A stretch of 64,000 nucleotides of DNA, taken from IMG/VR virus record IMGVR_UViG_3300031707_000001, positions 62,001 to 126,000 of that record. One strand, given 5' to 3'. This DNA is from a virus. Below, piece by piece: positions 5,944-13,026 of the stretch; the first letter of the stretch is position 1; every line of letters begins with the position of its first letter. Position numbers and translations under genes: made by a program. The notes beneath the pieces were generated by a model that was given only the letters and a program-made list of their open reading frames with translations, was not told the DNA's origin and made no database searches.

Positions 5944-5975
5944 GGGCTCCCTGCTGTCGGGGAGCCCTTTCTTTT
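5944..5975 (+). terminator. Rho-independent terminator closing the GT-pentamer region
   Basis: The stem GGGCTCC/GGAGCCC (5944-5950/5961-5967) is followed by TTTCTTTT. This suggests that the pentamer array is transcribed on the + strand. Confidence 0.85.
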
Positions 5976-6016
5976 CAAACATTCAACAATTGGTTTTTAA
6001 CTTAGAAAGGAACAGC

Positions 6017-6145
6017 ATGAAGAAAGGATATACGTTGGTTGAAGTAATGATTGCTGTTGTTTTCCTGGCTATAGCGATTGCTGTAGTAATGGGGGCAATA
6101 CAATCAACCGGGTGTGGCCGGTTTATAGGAGATATGCTTCGATGA
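6017..6145 (+). CDS. Prepilin-like micro-protein (42 residues)
   Basis: ATG 6017 follows AGAAAGG at proper distance. The first residues, MKKGYTLVEVMIAVVFLAIA, form a type IV prepilin signature: a short basic leader, Gly as the last leader residue, aromatic +1 and Glu at +5 after cleavage (G|YTLVE), then a hydrophobic helix. Only 14 or so residues follow the helix, so the pilin head domain is missing. Type IV pilins are processed by a host prepilin peptidase in the inner membrane. A phage peptide of this form could enter or block the host pilus or secretion machinery. That role is inferred. The next gene overlaps by ATGA. Confidence 0.65.
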   Translation: MKKGYTLVEVMIAVVFLAIAIAVVMGAIQSTGCGRFIGDMLR

Positions 6146-6339
6146 TTATAATCCAGGATGGTGTATGGAAATCCGAATGTATAGCTGCAATAGATATGGA
6201 AGACTGTTATGTCCATATCTTTCCATTAAACTGTGCCAATGCTGTGCCCTATGCATTTGATACCAAAGATGAAACTGTAAAAGCATACAAGCAGGCAGTA
6301 CAACAATGGAAGTTTGAGTTAGGATTAACCGAGAACTGA
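6142..6339 (+). CDS. Small hypothetical protein
   Basis: A 65-residue protein, MIIIQDGVWKSECIAA..., starting at ATG 6142 inside the stop of the prepilin-like gene. It has no transmembrane segment and no motif that I recognise. Translational coupling to the micro-protein suggests a shared role. Confidence 0.55.
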   Translation: MIIIQDGVWKSECIAAIDMEDCYVHIFPLNCANAVPYAFDTKDETVKAYKQAVQQWKFELGLTEN

Positions 6340-6352
6340 AGGAGTAAACGCT

Positions 6353-6538
6353 ATAAAAACAGCCAAGCATAGCTTCTTGGATAGTAAGGGACGCTGCTGG
6401 ACTGCCTGCTCCGAGTGTGAGCGTGGTGGTAATGGATCTGACACGGACAAGTGTATGTGTGGTTATCACATAAGAAGATTCAATAAACTCGGATGTTTTA
6501 TTGGTATACTGTTAAAAGGAATAAAAGCAAAGGAGTGA
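6353..6538 (+). CDS. Cys-rich small protein with apparent AUA start
   Basis: A 61-codon frame follows GGAG (6341-6344) at 8 bases, but the codon in start position is ATA. No ATG, GTG or TTG lies near that site in frame. The product has CWTACSEC and, about 13 residues on, CMCGYH, a convincing zinc-ribbon layout, which argues that the frame is real. It ends at 6538, just before the ligase start. The alternative is that translation begins elsewhere or that this is a decayed gene. Confidence 0.5.
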   Translation: MKTAKHSFLDSKGRCWTACSECERGGNGSDTDKCMCGYHIRRFNKLGCFIGILLKGIKAKE

Positions 6539-6543
6539 AAGGT

Positions 6544-7701
6544 ATGAATTCATCTAGTATTGCAGGTCAAAGGAAGATATGGCCAACTCTCTACAAGAAA
6601 ACTTCTACTGGGGCTGATCAAGCGTGGACAGTTTCAGTAGTCGGGAACCAGATTATTACGAAGTACGGTCAGGTAGGTGGGAAGATACAAGAGACGCCTC
6701 CGACTACTTGTGAAGGCAAGAATATTGGCAAAGCCAACGAAACTACGGCCGAGGACCAGGCGTTGTCGGAAGCCCAGTCGCTGTGGGAGAAGAAGCTAAA
6801 GAAAGACTACAGTGAATCGTTGGACAAGGCTCGCAAAGGTGAAGCCAGTTCATTGATTGAGGGTGGTATCCTTCCCATGCTTGCGAAGCGCTATGACCAG
6901 GACGGTGAGAAGATCGTATGGCCCGCTGTCTGCCAACCAAAGTTGGATGGCCACAGATGTATTGCCATGGTAGACGACAAAGGCAAGTGCACGTTGTGGA
7001 GCCGTACTCGTAAGCCTATCAAGAGTATGCCTCATATTGTGGACGCTATTGAAAAACTGGGATGTGTTGGTATACTCGACGGTGAGCTGTACAACCACGA
7101 TTATCACAACAAGTTTGAAGAACTATGTCACTTCATACGGTCATCTGAATCGGTTAAAGGATGTGAAATTGTACAGTATCATATATACGATACGATTCCG
7201 TTGCCAGCTAACCAGTCAACGGCAACATTTATTCGTCGTATGGGACAACGTGATATAGTACTACGTAAAGCCGATAAAGACATATTGGTGTCCGTGGAAA
7301 CTATTAGGGTAGAAAACGAAGATGAACTTATGGTAGCCTTTGAAAAGTTTCGCAAGGACGGATATGAAGGCGCCATAATTCGTAACGCAGCCGGGTTGTA
7401 CGTGAACAAGCGCTCTTATGATCTGCAAAAGGTCAAAGAGTTTGAGGATACTGAGTTCAAGGTAGTCGATGTTATCGAAGGCAAGGGTAAACTTGCTGGC
7501 CACGGCATCTTTGTTTGCGAAACCAAAACTGGTATGCAGTTCGAAGCTAAGATGATTGGTGAACTGGAAGCACTGAAGAAATTCTGGAAGGATCCCAAGC
7601 TCGCCATTGGCAAGATGCTGACGGTTCAGTTCCAGGGGTATACAACCAAGAACAAGGTGCCTCGATTCCCGGTGGCGCTTAGGTTCCGTGAGGACATATG
7701 A
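6544..7701 (+). CDS. ATP-dependent DNA ligase with N-terminal WGR-like domain
   Basis: ATG 6544 follows AAGGAGTGAAAGG, giving 385 residues. Residues about 10-90 resemble a WGR domain (KYGQVGGK instead of the strict WGR). The nucleotidyltransferase core has the active-site lysine in KLDGHR near residue 133 and GELY near residue 179, then DGYEGAIIR (motif IV region) and the K-V-K-E motif V segment near residue 300. An OB-fold C-terminus ends in PRFPVALRFRED. It seals nicks in phage DNA using ATP. The WGR part probably contacts DNA or partner proteins. The next gene overlaps by four bases. Confidence 0.88.
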   Translation: MNSSSIAGQRKIWPTLYKKTSTGADQAWTVSVVGNQIITKYGQVGGKIQETPPTTCEGKNIGKANETTAEDQALSEAQSLWEKKLKKDYSESLDKARKGEASSLIEGGILPMLAKRYDQDGEKIVWPAVCQPKLDGHRCIAMVDDKGKCTLWSRTRKPIKSMPHIVDAIEKLGCVGILDGELYNHDYHNKFEELCHFIRSSESVKGCEIVQYHIYDTIPLPANQSTATFIRRMGQRDIVLRKADKDILVSVETIRVENEDELMVAFEKFRKDGYEGAIIRNAAGLYVNKRSYDLQKVKEFEDTEFKVVDVIEGKGKLAGHGIFVCETKTGMQFEAKMIGELEALKKFWKDPKLAIGKMLTVQFQGYTTKNKVPRFPVALRFREDI

Positions 7702-7955
7702 GCAAACAAAAGAAGATACGAGGTTGGCGTCCTTGGAAACCAGAGGAAGCTATAGGTAAACGTATACGTGAGACAGATACAGATTGCCTTCACGTAATTA
7801 CTGATGCAGGTGTTGCAGGTTGCACAGTAGGTGGAGAGATTATTTCTTATACGGACATCTTGGACATGTACGAAAGATTAGACGGCACACGCTGTGGCGT
7901 CTATACGTGGATAAAGATACCTAAAGTAGAGCCTGGCTTGGGAGCCATGTGGTAA
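7698..7955 (+). CDS. Hypothetical protein
   Basis: An 85-residue protein starting in the ligase stop (ATGA). It begins with the basic MSKQKKIRGWRPW and contains CGVYTWIKIP near the end. It has no recognised domain and is probably co-transcribed with the ligase. Confidence 0.6.
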   Translation: MSKQKKIRGWRPWKPEEAIGKRIRETDTDCLHVITDAGVAGCTVGGEIISYTDILDMYERLDGTRCGVYTWIKIPKVEPGLGAMW

Positions 7956-7966
7956 AGGAGTAAAGC

Positions 7967-8236
7967 ATGGGTATGTATGATAACGTCAAGTATGAAGCTC
8001 CCTGCCCAAAGTGTGGGGAGAAGATCACGGCTTGGCAGAGCAAGGCTGGTCCTTGTTCGCTAGCTACCTTGGAGCCCTGGGAAGTGGCTAACTTCTATGC
8101 TCCTTGCCTCAAATGTCATGCATGGATAGATGCCAAGGTAAAAGCAGAGATAGAGCACGTTGTAAAACGCTGTGATGTAACACTGTCGGTGGATGAAGAC
8201 TTCTACCTGAGGAAACAAAATGACCAAAGAACGTAG
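7967..8236 (+). CDS. Zinc-ribbon hypothetical protein
   Basis: An 89-residue protein after AAAGGAG. MGMYDNVKYEAPCPKCGEKI followed by a second pair, CLKCHAW, near residue 46 forms a zinc ribbon. Phage proteins beginning MGMYDxVxxxCPxCG are common, but their role is unknown to me. It overlaps the next gene by 17 bases. Confidence 0.65.
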   Translation: MGMYDNVKYEAPCPKCGEKITAWQSKAGPCSLATLEPWEVANFYAPCLKCHAWIDAKVKAEIEHVVKRCDVTLSVDEDFYLRKQNDQRT

Positions 8237-8687
8237 TAAACAGATATTGGACTACATGGCCAAGCATTCTTCGCCAAAAGATGCCAGGGAAATCATACGC
8301 CGTTGCCAACGGGCCCTGAACAAGCTCTATCAACTTAAAAAGAGATACGATAAGTCTGGTAGATGGAATGCAAAACGTATCGACATTCCTGGTGGTTGTC
8401 CACATTGTCAATATCCCTTTGGAGCAGCCTGTGATGCTTGTCTTTGGACTGTGGCAGTAAATACAATCACAGCTACAAGCACGCATGAACCTTGTACACG
8501 TATTAGGTTCGGAGGATATACTTGGCACGAGGTATTCAACCTAGTAGCACTGAAACCAGATGGCATTAGAATCAACGAAAATTACTTTGATAGATTTTTT
8601 CCAAAGGTGCTGTTTGGAAAAGCTGTGAAGTTCTTACGAGGCCACATCAGATGGGCCAATAGAAAGGATTGGGGAAGTAAACTATGA
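8220..8687 (+). CDS. YWGRK-family Cys-rich protein, paralogue 1
   Basis: 155 residues. The family layout is an N-terminal basic helix with HSSPKDAREIIRRC, a GCPHC pair near residue 59, a CDACLW pair near residue 70, RFGGYTWHEV near residue 99, and a C-terminal KFLRGHIRWANRKDWGSKL. Three paralogues lie at 12478, 13385 and 13858. This copy is the most divergent. The two Cys pairs probably bind zinc. The function is unknown. Confidence 0.7.
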   Translation: MTKERSKQILDYMAKHSSPKDAREIIRRCQRALNKLYQLKKRYDKSGRWNAKRIDIPGGCPHCQYPFGAACDACLWTVAVNTITATSTHEPCTRIRFGGYTWHEVFNLVALKPDGIRINENYFDRFFPKVLFGKAVKFLRGHIRWANRKDWGSKL

Positions 8688-9658
8688 TTGTATTCCACCA
8701 CAACGACCTTGATGGAAGAATGTCTGCAGCGATCATTCATGGATGGGTTGGAATCAAAGATCCTCCTGAGATGGTACATGTAAATGAACACGGAAAAGCT
8801 ATTCTAGGTGCTATGTTCATTGAAATGGACTACGCCAAGCCTATTCCTTGGGATAAGATCAAACCCAACGATCAAGTTTGGATCGTAGACTTCAGTTTCA
8901 GTCCGGAGAACATGAAGAAGCTGTTTGAAATTACCCAGGATGTAACCTGGATCGACCACCACGTAACGGCCATTGAAGAGTTCAAGAATTGGCCCGGTAA
9001 GATCCGTGGTATCAGACAAGGTGGAACAGCTGCCTGTGTGCTGACTTGGAAGTATATCCATTGGTGGACAGCCCGGGGAGAAGGCGAAGAGAACTTTGGC
9101 CTGGGTTGCAAGCCTGGTTTGGAAGTTCCTCGTGCGGTAGCCATGATTGGCGACTACGATGCCTGGCTACATCAAATACCAGATTCAACTGCGTTCTACG
9201 AAGGATGCAAACTGCTCGACAGTACTCCAGGCAGCACTGATATGTGGGAACTGCTGACCGGAGAAGCAGAAGGTGTATTCGGTGATGGAACTCCGCTTCC
9301 CAAGCGAGACGTATGCGGTCCTATCATTGAAAAGGGCAAAGCTGCTATTGCATATCGAGATGCATACTGCAAAGACATGTGCGATTCATATGGCTTTGAA
9401 TCCGAGATCGACGGTATAAAGTGCTGGTTCACGAACATTTACAAGTTCGGATCATTTGGCTTCGCAGACAGGATGAAGAAGTATCCCATCTGTGCGGCCG
9501 GCGTATACAATGGGGAGAGGTGGACCATATCGCTTTACTCAACGACTGTAGACGTATCGGTGGTCTGCAAGAACCACGGCGGTGGAGGCCATACTGGCGC
9601 CGCCGGCTTTGTAACAAAGGACTTTCCCTTTGTAAAGAGTACGTTTGAATGCCTGTAA
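8684..9658 (+). CDS. DHH-family phosphoesterase (oligoribonuclease-like)
   Basis: 324 residues, starting in the previous stop (ATGA). It has HHNDLDGRMSA near residue 5 (motif I), IVDFSF near residue 68 (motif II), WIDHH near residue 89 (DHH motif) and the C-terminal DHHA1 loop GGGGHTGAAGF near residue 302. Proteins of this type (NrnA/NrnB) degrade short RNAs or cyclic dinucleotides with manganese. A phage copy could recycle nanoRNA or destroy signalling nucleotides. All core metal ligands appear present. A terminator follows. Confidence 0.85.
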   Translation: MIVFHHNDLDGRMSAAIIHGWVGIKDPPEMVHVNEHGKAILGAMFIEMDYAKPIPWDKIKPNDQVWIVDFSFSPENMKKLFEITQDVTWIDHHVTAIEEFKNWPGKIRGIRQGGTAACVLTWKYIHWWTARGEGEENFGLGCKPGLEVPRAVAMIGDYDAWLHQIPDSTAFYEGCKLLDSTPGSTDMWELLTGEAEGVFGDGTPLPKRDVCGPIIEKGKAAIAYRDAYCKDMCDSYGFESEIDGIKCWFTNIYKFGSFGFADRMKKYPICAAGVYNGERWTISLYSTTVDVSVVCKNHGGGGHTGAAGFVTKDFPFVKSTFECL

Positions 9659-9667
9659 TGAACATAT

Positions 9668-9706
9668 GGGCCCGGGGATGCTTAACTGTATCCTCGGGCC
9701 CTTAAT
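9668..9706 (+). terminator. Rho-independent terminator after the DHH gene
   Basis: The stem GGGCCCGGGGAT/ATCCTCGGGCCC (9668-9679/9690-9701) has one G-T pair and a 10-nt loop. TTAATA follows. Confidence 0.75.
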
Positions 9707-9727
9707 ACAGAATTGAGGAGCAATACA

Positions 9728-9886
9728 ATGACTGTAGCTGAATTGAAAGATGAACTGGATGCATACCCAGGAGACTGGAAAGTCTTTATAGACTCCAGTG
9801 GATCGGTTGCAACACTCAAGGTAGAAAATACAAAAAAGCCAGGTGATAAAAACGATATCATCATGGAAGAAGATGACGAAGTATGA
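9728..9886 (+). CDS. Small acidic hypothetical protein
   Basis: 52 residues, MTVAELKDELDAYPGDWKVF..., after GAGGAG. The opening resembles many small phage proteins of the TVxELxxxLxxxPxDxxV kind. It has an acidic C-terminus (EEDDEV). The next gene starts in its stop. Confidence 0.6.
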   Translation: MTVAELKDELDAYPGDWKVFIDSSGSVATLKVENTKKPGDKNDIIMEEDDEV

Positions 9887-10095
9887 AAAAGAAAGCTATG
9901 TGGCGGGACCCACAAAAGAAGATCGTGCCAAATCCAGGAAGCGATGAAGCTCTGGGAAAAGGTTGCAAGTGTCCAGTAATGGACAATGAACATGGAAAAG
10001 GATGGATGGGTCAACGAAATCTATTCGTCATGTCTGGTGATTGTCCACTTCACGGCAAGTTGATGGCTAAAGCCAAGCCAGTACGGAGGAATTAG
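9883..10095 (+). CDS. Small basic hypothetical protein
   Basis: 70 residues, Lys-rich, with a CKCPVMDNEHG segment and a later CPLHG, possibly a zinc site. It starts in the preceding stop (ATGA). The function is not recognised. Confidence 0.55.
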   Translation: MKKKAMWRDPQKKIVPNPGSDEALGKGCKCPVMDNEHGKGWMGQRNLFVMSGDCPLHGKLMAKAKPVRRN

Positions 10096-10098
10096 ACG

Positions 10099-10482
10099 AT
10101 GTGTAGAGCACACTATTCAGGACCAGGATTGGTTGAGATAAAGCCATACAAGGAAAGGCTCAAACCCAACGGCAGACCGAATGGAACCTTTGTCATTTCC
10201 ATTGACGATGGTTATGTCGAGTACTCCTACGACCTGCGTCTTCGCAGCGAAAAGTATAGTATAGACTATGAAAAGATTTTCTTCAATGTCAGGGACAAGG
10301 ACGGCCGGTTGCACGAATCCAGTTTCATTAGGATGAATTTTGAATCAGATACGCTTTCGTTTGGAAGCTTAGCCCCCAAAGACCTTAATATTCACCCATA
10401 CCCGGCTATAATACATGTAGGTATTATATCTGTACAACTAACAACCAAAAGGAGACAGTGTTATGAAGATCATCGTTTCTAA
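10099..10482 (+). CDS. Chimeric gene carrying copied pieces of the 44-kb virion gene
   Basis: A 127-residue frame from ATG 10099 after CGGAGGAATTAGACG. Residues up to about 56 are unique. Bases 10266-10338 are identical to 44408-44480, and bases 10339-10368 are identical to 44297-44326, in the same reading sense but in swapped order. The shared peptide is YEKIFFNVRDKDGRLHESSF. After the copied part the frame runs through a promoter (10384-10421) into the next gene, so the C-terminus looks accidental. It may be a gene broken by template switching. Confidence 0.5.
   Translation: MCRAHYSGPGLVEIKPYKERLKPNGRPNGTFVISIDDGYVEYSYDLRLRSEKYSIDYEKIFFNVRDKDGRLHESSFIRMNFESDTLSFGSLAPKDLNIHPYPAIIHVGIISVQLTTKRRQCYEDHRF
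10266..10368 (+). repeat. Dispersed duplication from 44297-44480, pieces permuted
   Basis: 73 bp match 44408-44480 exactly and the next 30 bp match 44297-44326 exactly. In the 44-kb gene the 30-bp piece lies upstream of the 73-bp piece with 81 bases between. Exact identity suggests a recent event. Confidence 0.9.
10384..10421 (+). promoter_or_regulatory. Promoter of the CTTAAT-N17-TATAAN family (copy 2)
   Basis: CTTAAT (10384-10389), a 17-bp spacer and TATAAT (10407-10412), then ACATGTAGG, identical to copy 1 from the -10 on. It drives the 45-codon gene at 10463. Confidence 0.8.
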
Positions 10483-10600
10483 CATGACAGCAGCAGCTTC
10501 GGCATTCTCGGCTCAGACGATTGGGTTGCGGACTACAATGCAAAGTACTGCACGGTTGCCGACGTTCCCGTGGAACCGGTTCCCGTGGTCTAAACGTTAG
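10463..10600 (+). CDS. 45-residue peptide in its own transcription unit
   Basis: ATG 10463 follows AAAGGAGACAGTGTT. The peptide MKIIVSNMTAAASAFSAQTI... is rich in Thr, Ala and Arg and ends PWNRFPWSKR. It lies between the promoter at 10384-10421 and the terminator at 10615-10648, so it is probably made early and alone. It has no known family. Small stand-alone phage peptides are often host take-over factors, which is only a guess here. Confidence 0.5.
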   Translation: MKIIVSNMTAAASAFSAQTIGLRTTMQSTARLPTFPWNRFPWSKR

Positions 10601-10614
10601 GGTTGGAGGTGAAG

Positions 10615-10648
10615 GAACGTCCGGGGACTACAACCCGGGCGTTCTTTT
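10615..10648 (+). terminator. Rho-independent terminator
   Basis: An 11-bp stem GAACGTCCGGG/CCCGGGCGTTC (10615-10625/10634-10644) has an 8-nt loop, then TTTT. Confidence 0.85.
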
Positions 10649-10684
10649 CGCTATCGTAAGTTCAGTAAAGAAAGGAAGGATACT

Positions 10685-11203
10685 ATGAAGGAAAAGATCA
10701 GGCAGCGGTGTTTGGAGCAGGTCGTCAAAACGTGTCAGAGGTTGCGGCCCACAGAACTCTTCGAGAACAAGCAAGAGTTCGAGTTGGCCACGGCCGAACG
10801 AAACATGGCGCTTGAGGCTTGTTTCCCGCACATCACAGTTGAGGCTGTGGCCCGGGCGATCATTCGGGGTGAGCACAGTGTCTGTACAAGCTTGGCCGAC
10901 CACGGTCAATATCGGGATCTGTACGGTACAACGATGATGGTGCTGGAGAACATCTGGCGCAAAGCAACAGACCAGTTTCAAGTGCGTCGGAAGCTGTTCC
11001 TTGAGGAACGTCTAAGGCGCATCAATGCTGCTGAACAGAAGGCCAAGGAAGAAGAGGCTCTTGCAGTGGCAAAGGCCGCCGAAGCTTCCCTGGTAAAGCT
11101 GGTACCTGAAGTGCGGGTGGAGACGCCTGAGGTACTGCCTCCGGAGACAGACAGCGGACTGGGCACCTTGAAGAAGATGTTCAGCTGGATGAGACTGCTG
11201 TAG
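10685..11203 (+). CDS. Hypothetical alpha-helical protein
   Basis: 172 residues from ATG 10685 after AAAGGAAGG. The middle (FLEERLRRINAAEQKAKEEE, residues about 105-124) is a likely coiled coil. A Pro/Glu/Val-rich linker and a hydrophobic C-terminal LKKMFSWMRLL follow. No family is recognised. Confidence 0.6.
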   Translation: MKEKIRQRCLEQVVKTCQRLRPTELFENKQEFELATAERNMALEACFPHITVEAVARAIIRGEHSVCTSLADHGQYRDLYGTTMMVLENIWRKATDQFQVRRKLFLEERLRRINAAEQKAKEEEALAVAKAAEASLVKLVPEVRVETPEVLPPETDSGLGTLKKMFSWMRLL

Positions 11204-11212
11204 GAGGGGCAT

Positions 11213-11449
11213 ATGTGGAAGAGATGCCCAAAGTGTGGTGGACAGCATTGCAACTATGTTGCATGGTGCGCAACATGCATAGAACAAGAAGGGATAAAGG
11301 CACGTAAGCAGAGAGTAAGTACTAGCCTTAGCAAATTCGCTAAGGCTAGACGTGGACTCTTCAATGCCGATATCGAATTGGCTAAGTACGAAAAGGAAAA
11401 GGAAAAAGAGGCGATGGTACGTTACGTTCCAACGTATTCTGGAAACTGA
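11213..11449 (+). CDS. Zinc-ribbon hypothetical protein
   Basis: 78 residues. CPKCGGQHC near residue 5 and CATC near residue 19 form a compact zinc ribbon. A basic helical tail with KYEKEKEKEA follows. The ribosome site is AGGAGG. Its function is unknown. Confidence 0.6.
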   Translation: MWKRCPKCGGQHCNYVAWCATCIEQEGIKARKQRVSTSLSKFAKARRGLFNADIELAKYEKEKEKEAMVRYVPTYSGN

Positions 11450-11464
11450 AAGGAGTCAATGCAG

Positions 11465-11662
11465 ATGAAGACGGGAAAGCCCCAGCACGGTTCAGGAAAG
11501 ACCCGGGGAAACCGGATTAAGCGGCCAGGCCAGTCGTGGCTGGACGCAATAGGGAAGGGGTATAGCAAACCCCAACCGCCGGCCGAACCTGTGGAAGAAG
11601 TCATAGTGGAGGTCGTGGAACTGCAGAAGGTCATCGAACTTCCGAAACAAGAAGGAACATAA
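11465..11662 (+). CDS. Small basic hypothetical protein
   Basis: 65 residues from ATG 11465, chosen because AGGAG (11451-11455) lies nine bases upstream. An ATG at 11459 is too close. The N-terminus is Lys/Arg/Gly-rich (KTGKPQHGSGKTRGNRIKRP) and the C-terminal half is acidic and Val-rich. No family is recognised. Confidence 0.5.
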   Translation: MKTGKPQHGSGKTRGNRIKRPGQSWLDAIGKGYSKPQPPAEPVEEVIVEVVELQKVIELPKQEGT

Positions 11663-11665
11663 ACG

Positions 11666-11797
11666 ATGTCGGTTCCCGGTTGTCGAGGCAAACCGCCAGT
11701 GGCCGTGGATGGGTTCACTCCCATCTGCCCGCCCAAGAAAATAACTGGACTAGTATGCAAAGAGGGACTCCAAATCTTTTCTTTGTGCTGTCTTTAG
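11666..11797 (+). CDS. Possible 43-residue Cys-rich peptide
   Basis: ATG 11666 lies about ten bases after GAAGGA. The product contains five Cys (GCRGK, ICPPKK, VCKEG, LCCL). The evidence is limited to position between two genes and a fair ribosome site. Confidence 0.35.
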   Translation: MSVPGCRGKPPVAVDGFTPICPPKKITGLVCKEGLQIFSLCCL

Positions 11798-11826
11798 TAA
11801 CCGCCTCACTCATTTCAAGGAGGACA

Positions 11827-12102
11827 ATGAAATTGCCGGAGAAGTACCAGAGAGTCATGGTGACAGGTTTGTTTGCGGGTATCTTTTCGTCTCACGTCTG
11901 TGTAGTCAAGGACGCCACGGACGAGGAGATATTGAGGGCTTGCAACAGAGAGGATCCCCGGGCAGCCGGGTTTTCCTGGACCAAAGTAATACGTACGAAG
12001 AAGGACATTCAGGATTTGAAGTTGAACGTGGCCAAAGGATTTCAAGGTATTCCGGTGCCTTGCGTGGAGTGTCCCGATCGGATACACATGGTTGTAAGGT
12101 AG
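11827..12102 (+). CDS. Hypothetical protein of a common phage family
   Basis: 91 residues from ATG 11827, directly after AAGGAGG. The segment ATDEEILRACNREDPRAAGF followed by SWTKVIR is a pattern I know from many small phage proteins of unknown role. A CVEC near the C-terminus may bind metal. A longer frame begins at 11680 but lacks a ribosome site. Confidence 0.65.
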   Translation: MKLPEKYQRVMVTGLFAGIFSSHVCVVKDATDEEILRACNREDPRAAGFSWTKVIRTKKDIQDLKLNVAKGFQGIPVPCVECPDRIHMVVR

Positions 12103-12214
12103 GCATTGAACGAGGTGGAGCGGCGGCTGCAGCGGCAACGTAACAGGGATCGATGTCAATAAGATCCTTTAACAAATACAATGCCGCTGTGGTCGTTCGC
12201 ACAAGGAGGAAACA
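12103..12214 (+). other. Possibly structured leader
   Basis: GGCATTG just after the stop pairs with CAATGCC about 75 nt later, enclosing a GGATC/GATCC hairpin and GC-rich segments. The support is only pairing seen by eye. Confidence 0.3.
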
Positions 12215-12481
12215 ATGACAACAGAAGAGAAGATCCTAGCGCTTGTTGCACACTGGTATGATGTCAAGCAGAGGCAACGTCGTTTGCATACCGTAGACAT
12301 ACCCGCACTAATGCAGCGTATATCAGAATTGAAGCGTTCAGAGGGCGAATACCGGCATCAGTTAAAGGGCCAACTGAAGTCTGTGAAGGAAGATTATCGG
12401 CAGTTGCTTGAGTTGGAAGCGGACATACTGGTGCGGCTGGCAACGGTGATGGAGTTGGGGAAGGAAATCGAAAAGCTATGA
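12215..12481 (+). CDS. Coiled-coil hypothetical protein
   Basis: 88 residues after AAGGAGG, almost wholly helical with heptad-like spacing (LKRSEGEYRHQLKGQLKSVK). The stop overlaps the start of paralogue 2 of the YWGRK family, so the two are probably translated together. Function unknown. Confidence 0.6.
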   Translation: MTTEEKILALVAHWYDVKQRQRRLHTVDIPALMQRISELKRSEGEYRHQLKGQLKSVKEDYRQLLELEADILVRLATVMELGKEIEKL

Positions 12482-13026
12482 AAAGACTCACGTTAACAAG
12501 AGAACAACGTAATGCCAAGGTGCTACGCTATGTGGCCGAGCACAGTCCAAAGACGTGGGCTACAGCTATACGTAAGCGCTTCGAAACCGTGCTTAAAGCG
12601 CTGCGTCGGTACGAAGTTGAGCTCAACTCAATCTGCATAACTTTGTTGGGAAACGTTCGGACTAATCCGAACGGAAAGTACTATGATCAGGATCACTTTA
12701 GTTTGGGATGCCCACACTGCAATGACTTTCAGTGTCAGAGTGAAAATGGCAACTGCTTGTATGTTAAGGCGTGCAAGTTATATGGTATACGCTGTTATAC
12801 CTACGACTGTGCGTCGATTAGGTTTGGCGGGTTTACGTTGGATGATGTATCTGGTAGCGATGTTTCAGTTACATTGGCATCAGATGGTGTAAAAACAAGG
12901 GTCGCCGTATTGGGAACCGAAAGAACGACCCGTGTATTAAAGCAATTAGAGCAGTGCGTGGCGTTTTGCAAGGGTCACATTGCCTGGGCGAACAAACCTT
13001 ACTGGGGGAGGAAGTACAAGAAATGA
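12478..13026 (+). CDS. YWGRK-family Cys-rich protein, paralogue 2
   Basis: 182 residues. It shares with its paralogues RYVAEHSPKTWATAIRKRF near the N-terminus, GCPHC near residue 77, a second Cys pair region (CLYVKAC), RFGGFTLDDV near residue 121 and the C-terminal HIAWANKPYWGRK. The conserved C-terminus and paired Cys suggest a small zinc domain plus a nucleic-acid or protein-binding tail. It overlaps genes on both sides by four bases. Confidence 0.7.
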   Translation: MKRLTLTREQRNAKVLRYVAEHSPKTWATAIRKRFETVLKALRRYEVELNSICITLLGNVRTNPNGKYYDQDHFSLGCPHCNDFQCQSENGNCLYVKACKLYGIRCYTYDCASIRFGGFTLDDVSGSDVSVTLASDGVKTRVAVLGTERTTRVLKQLEQCVAFCKGHIAWANKPYWGRKYKK

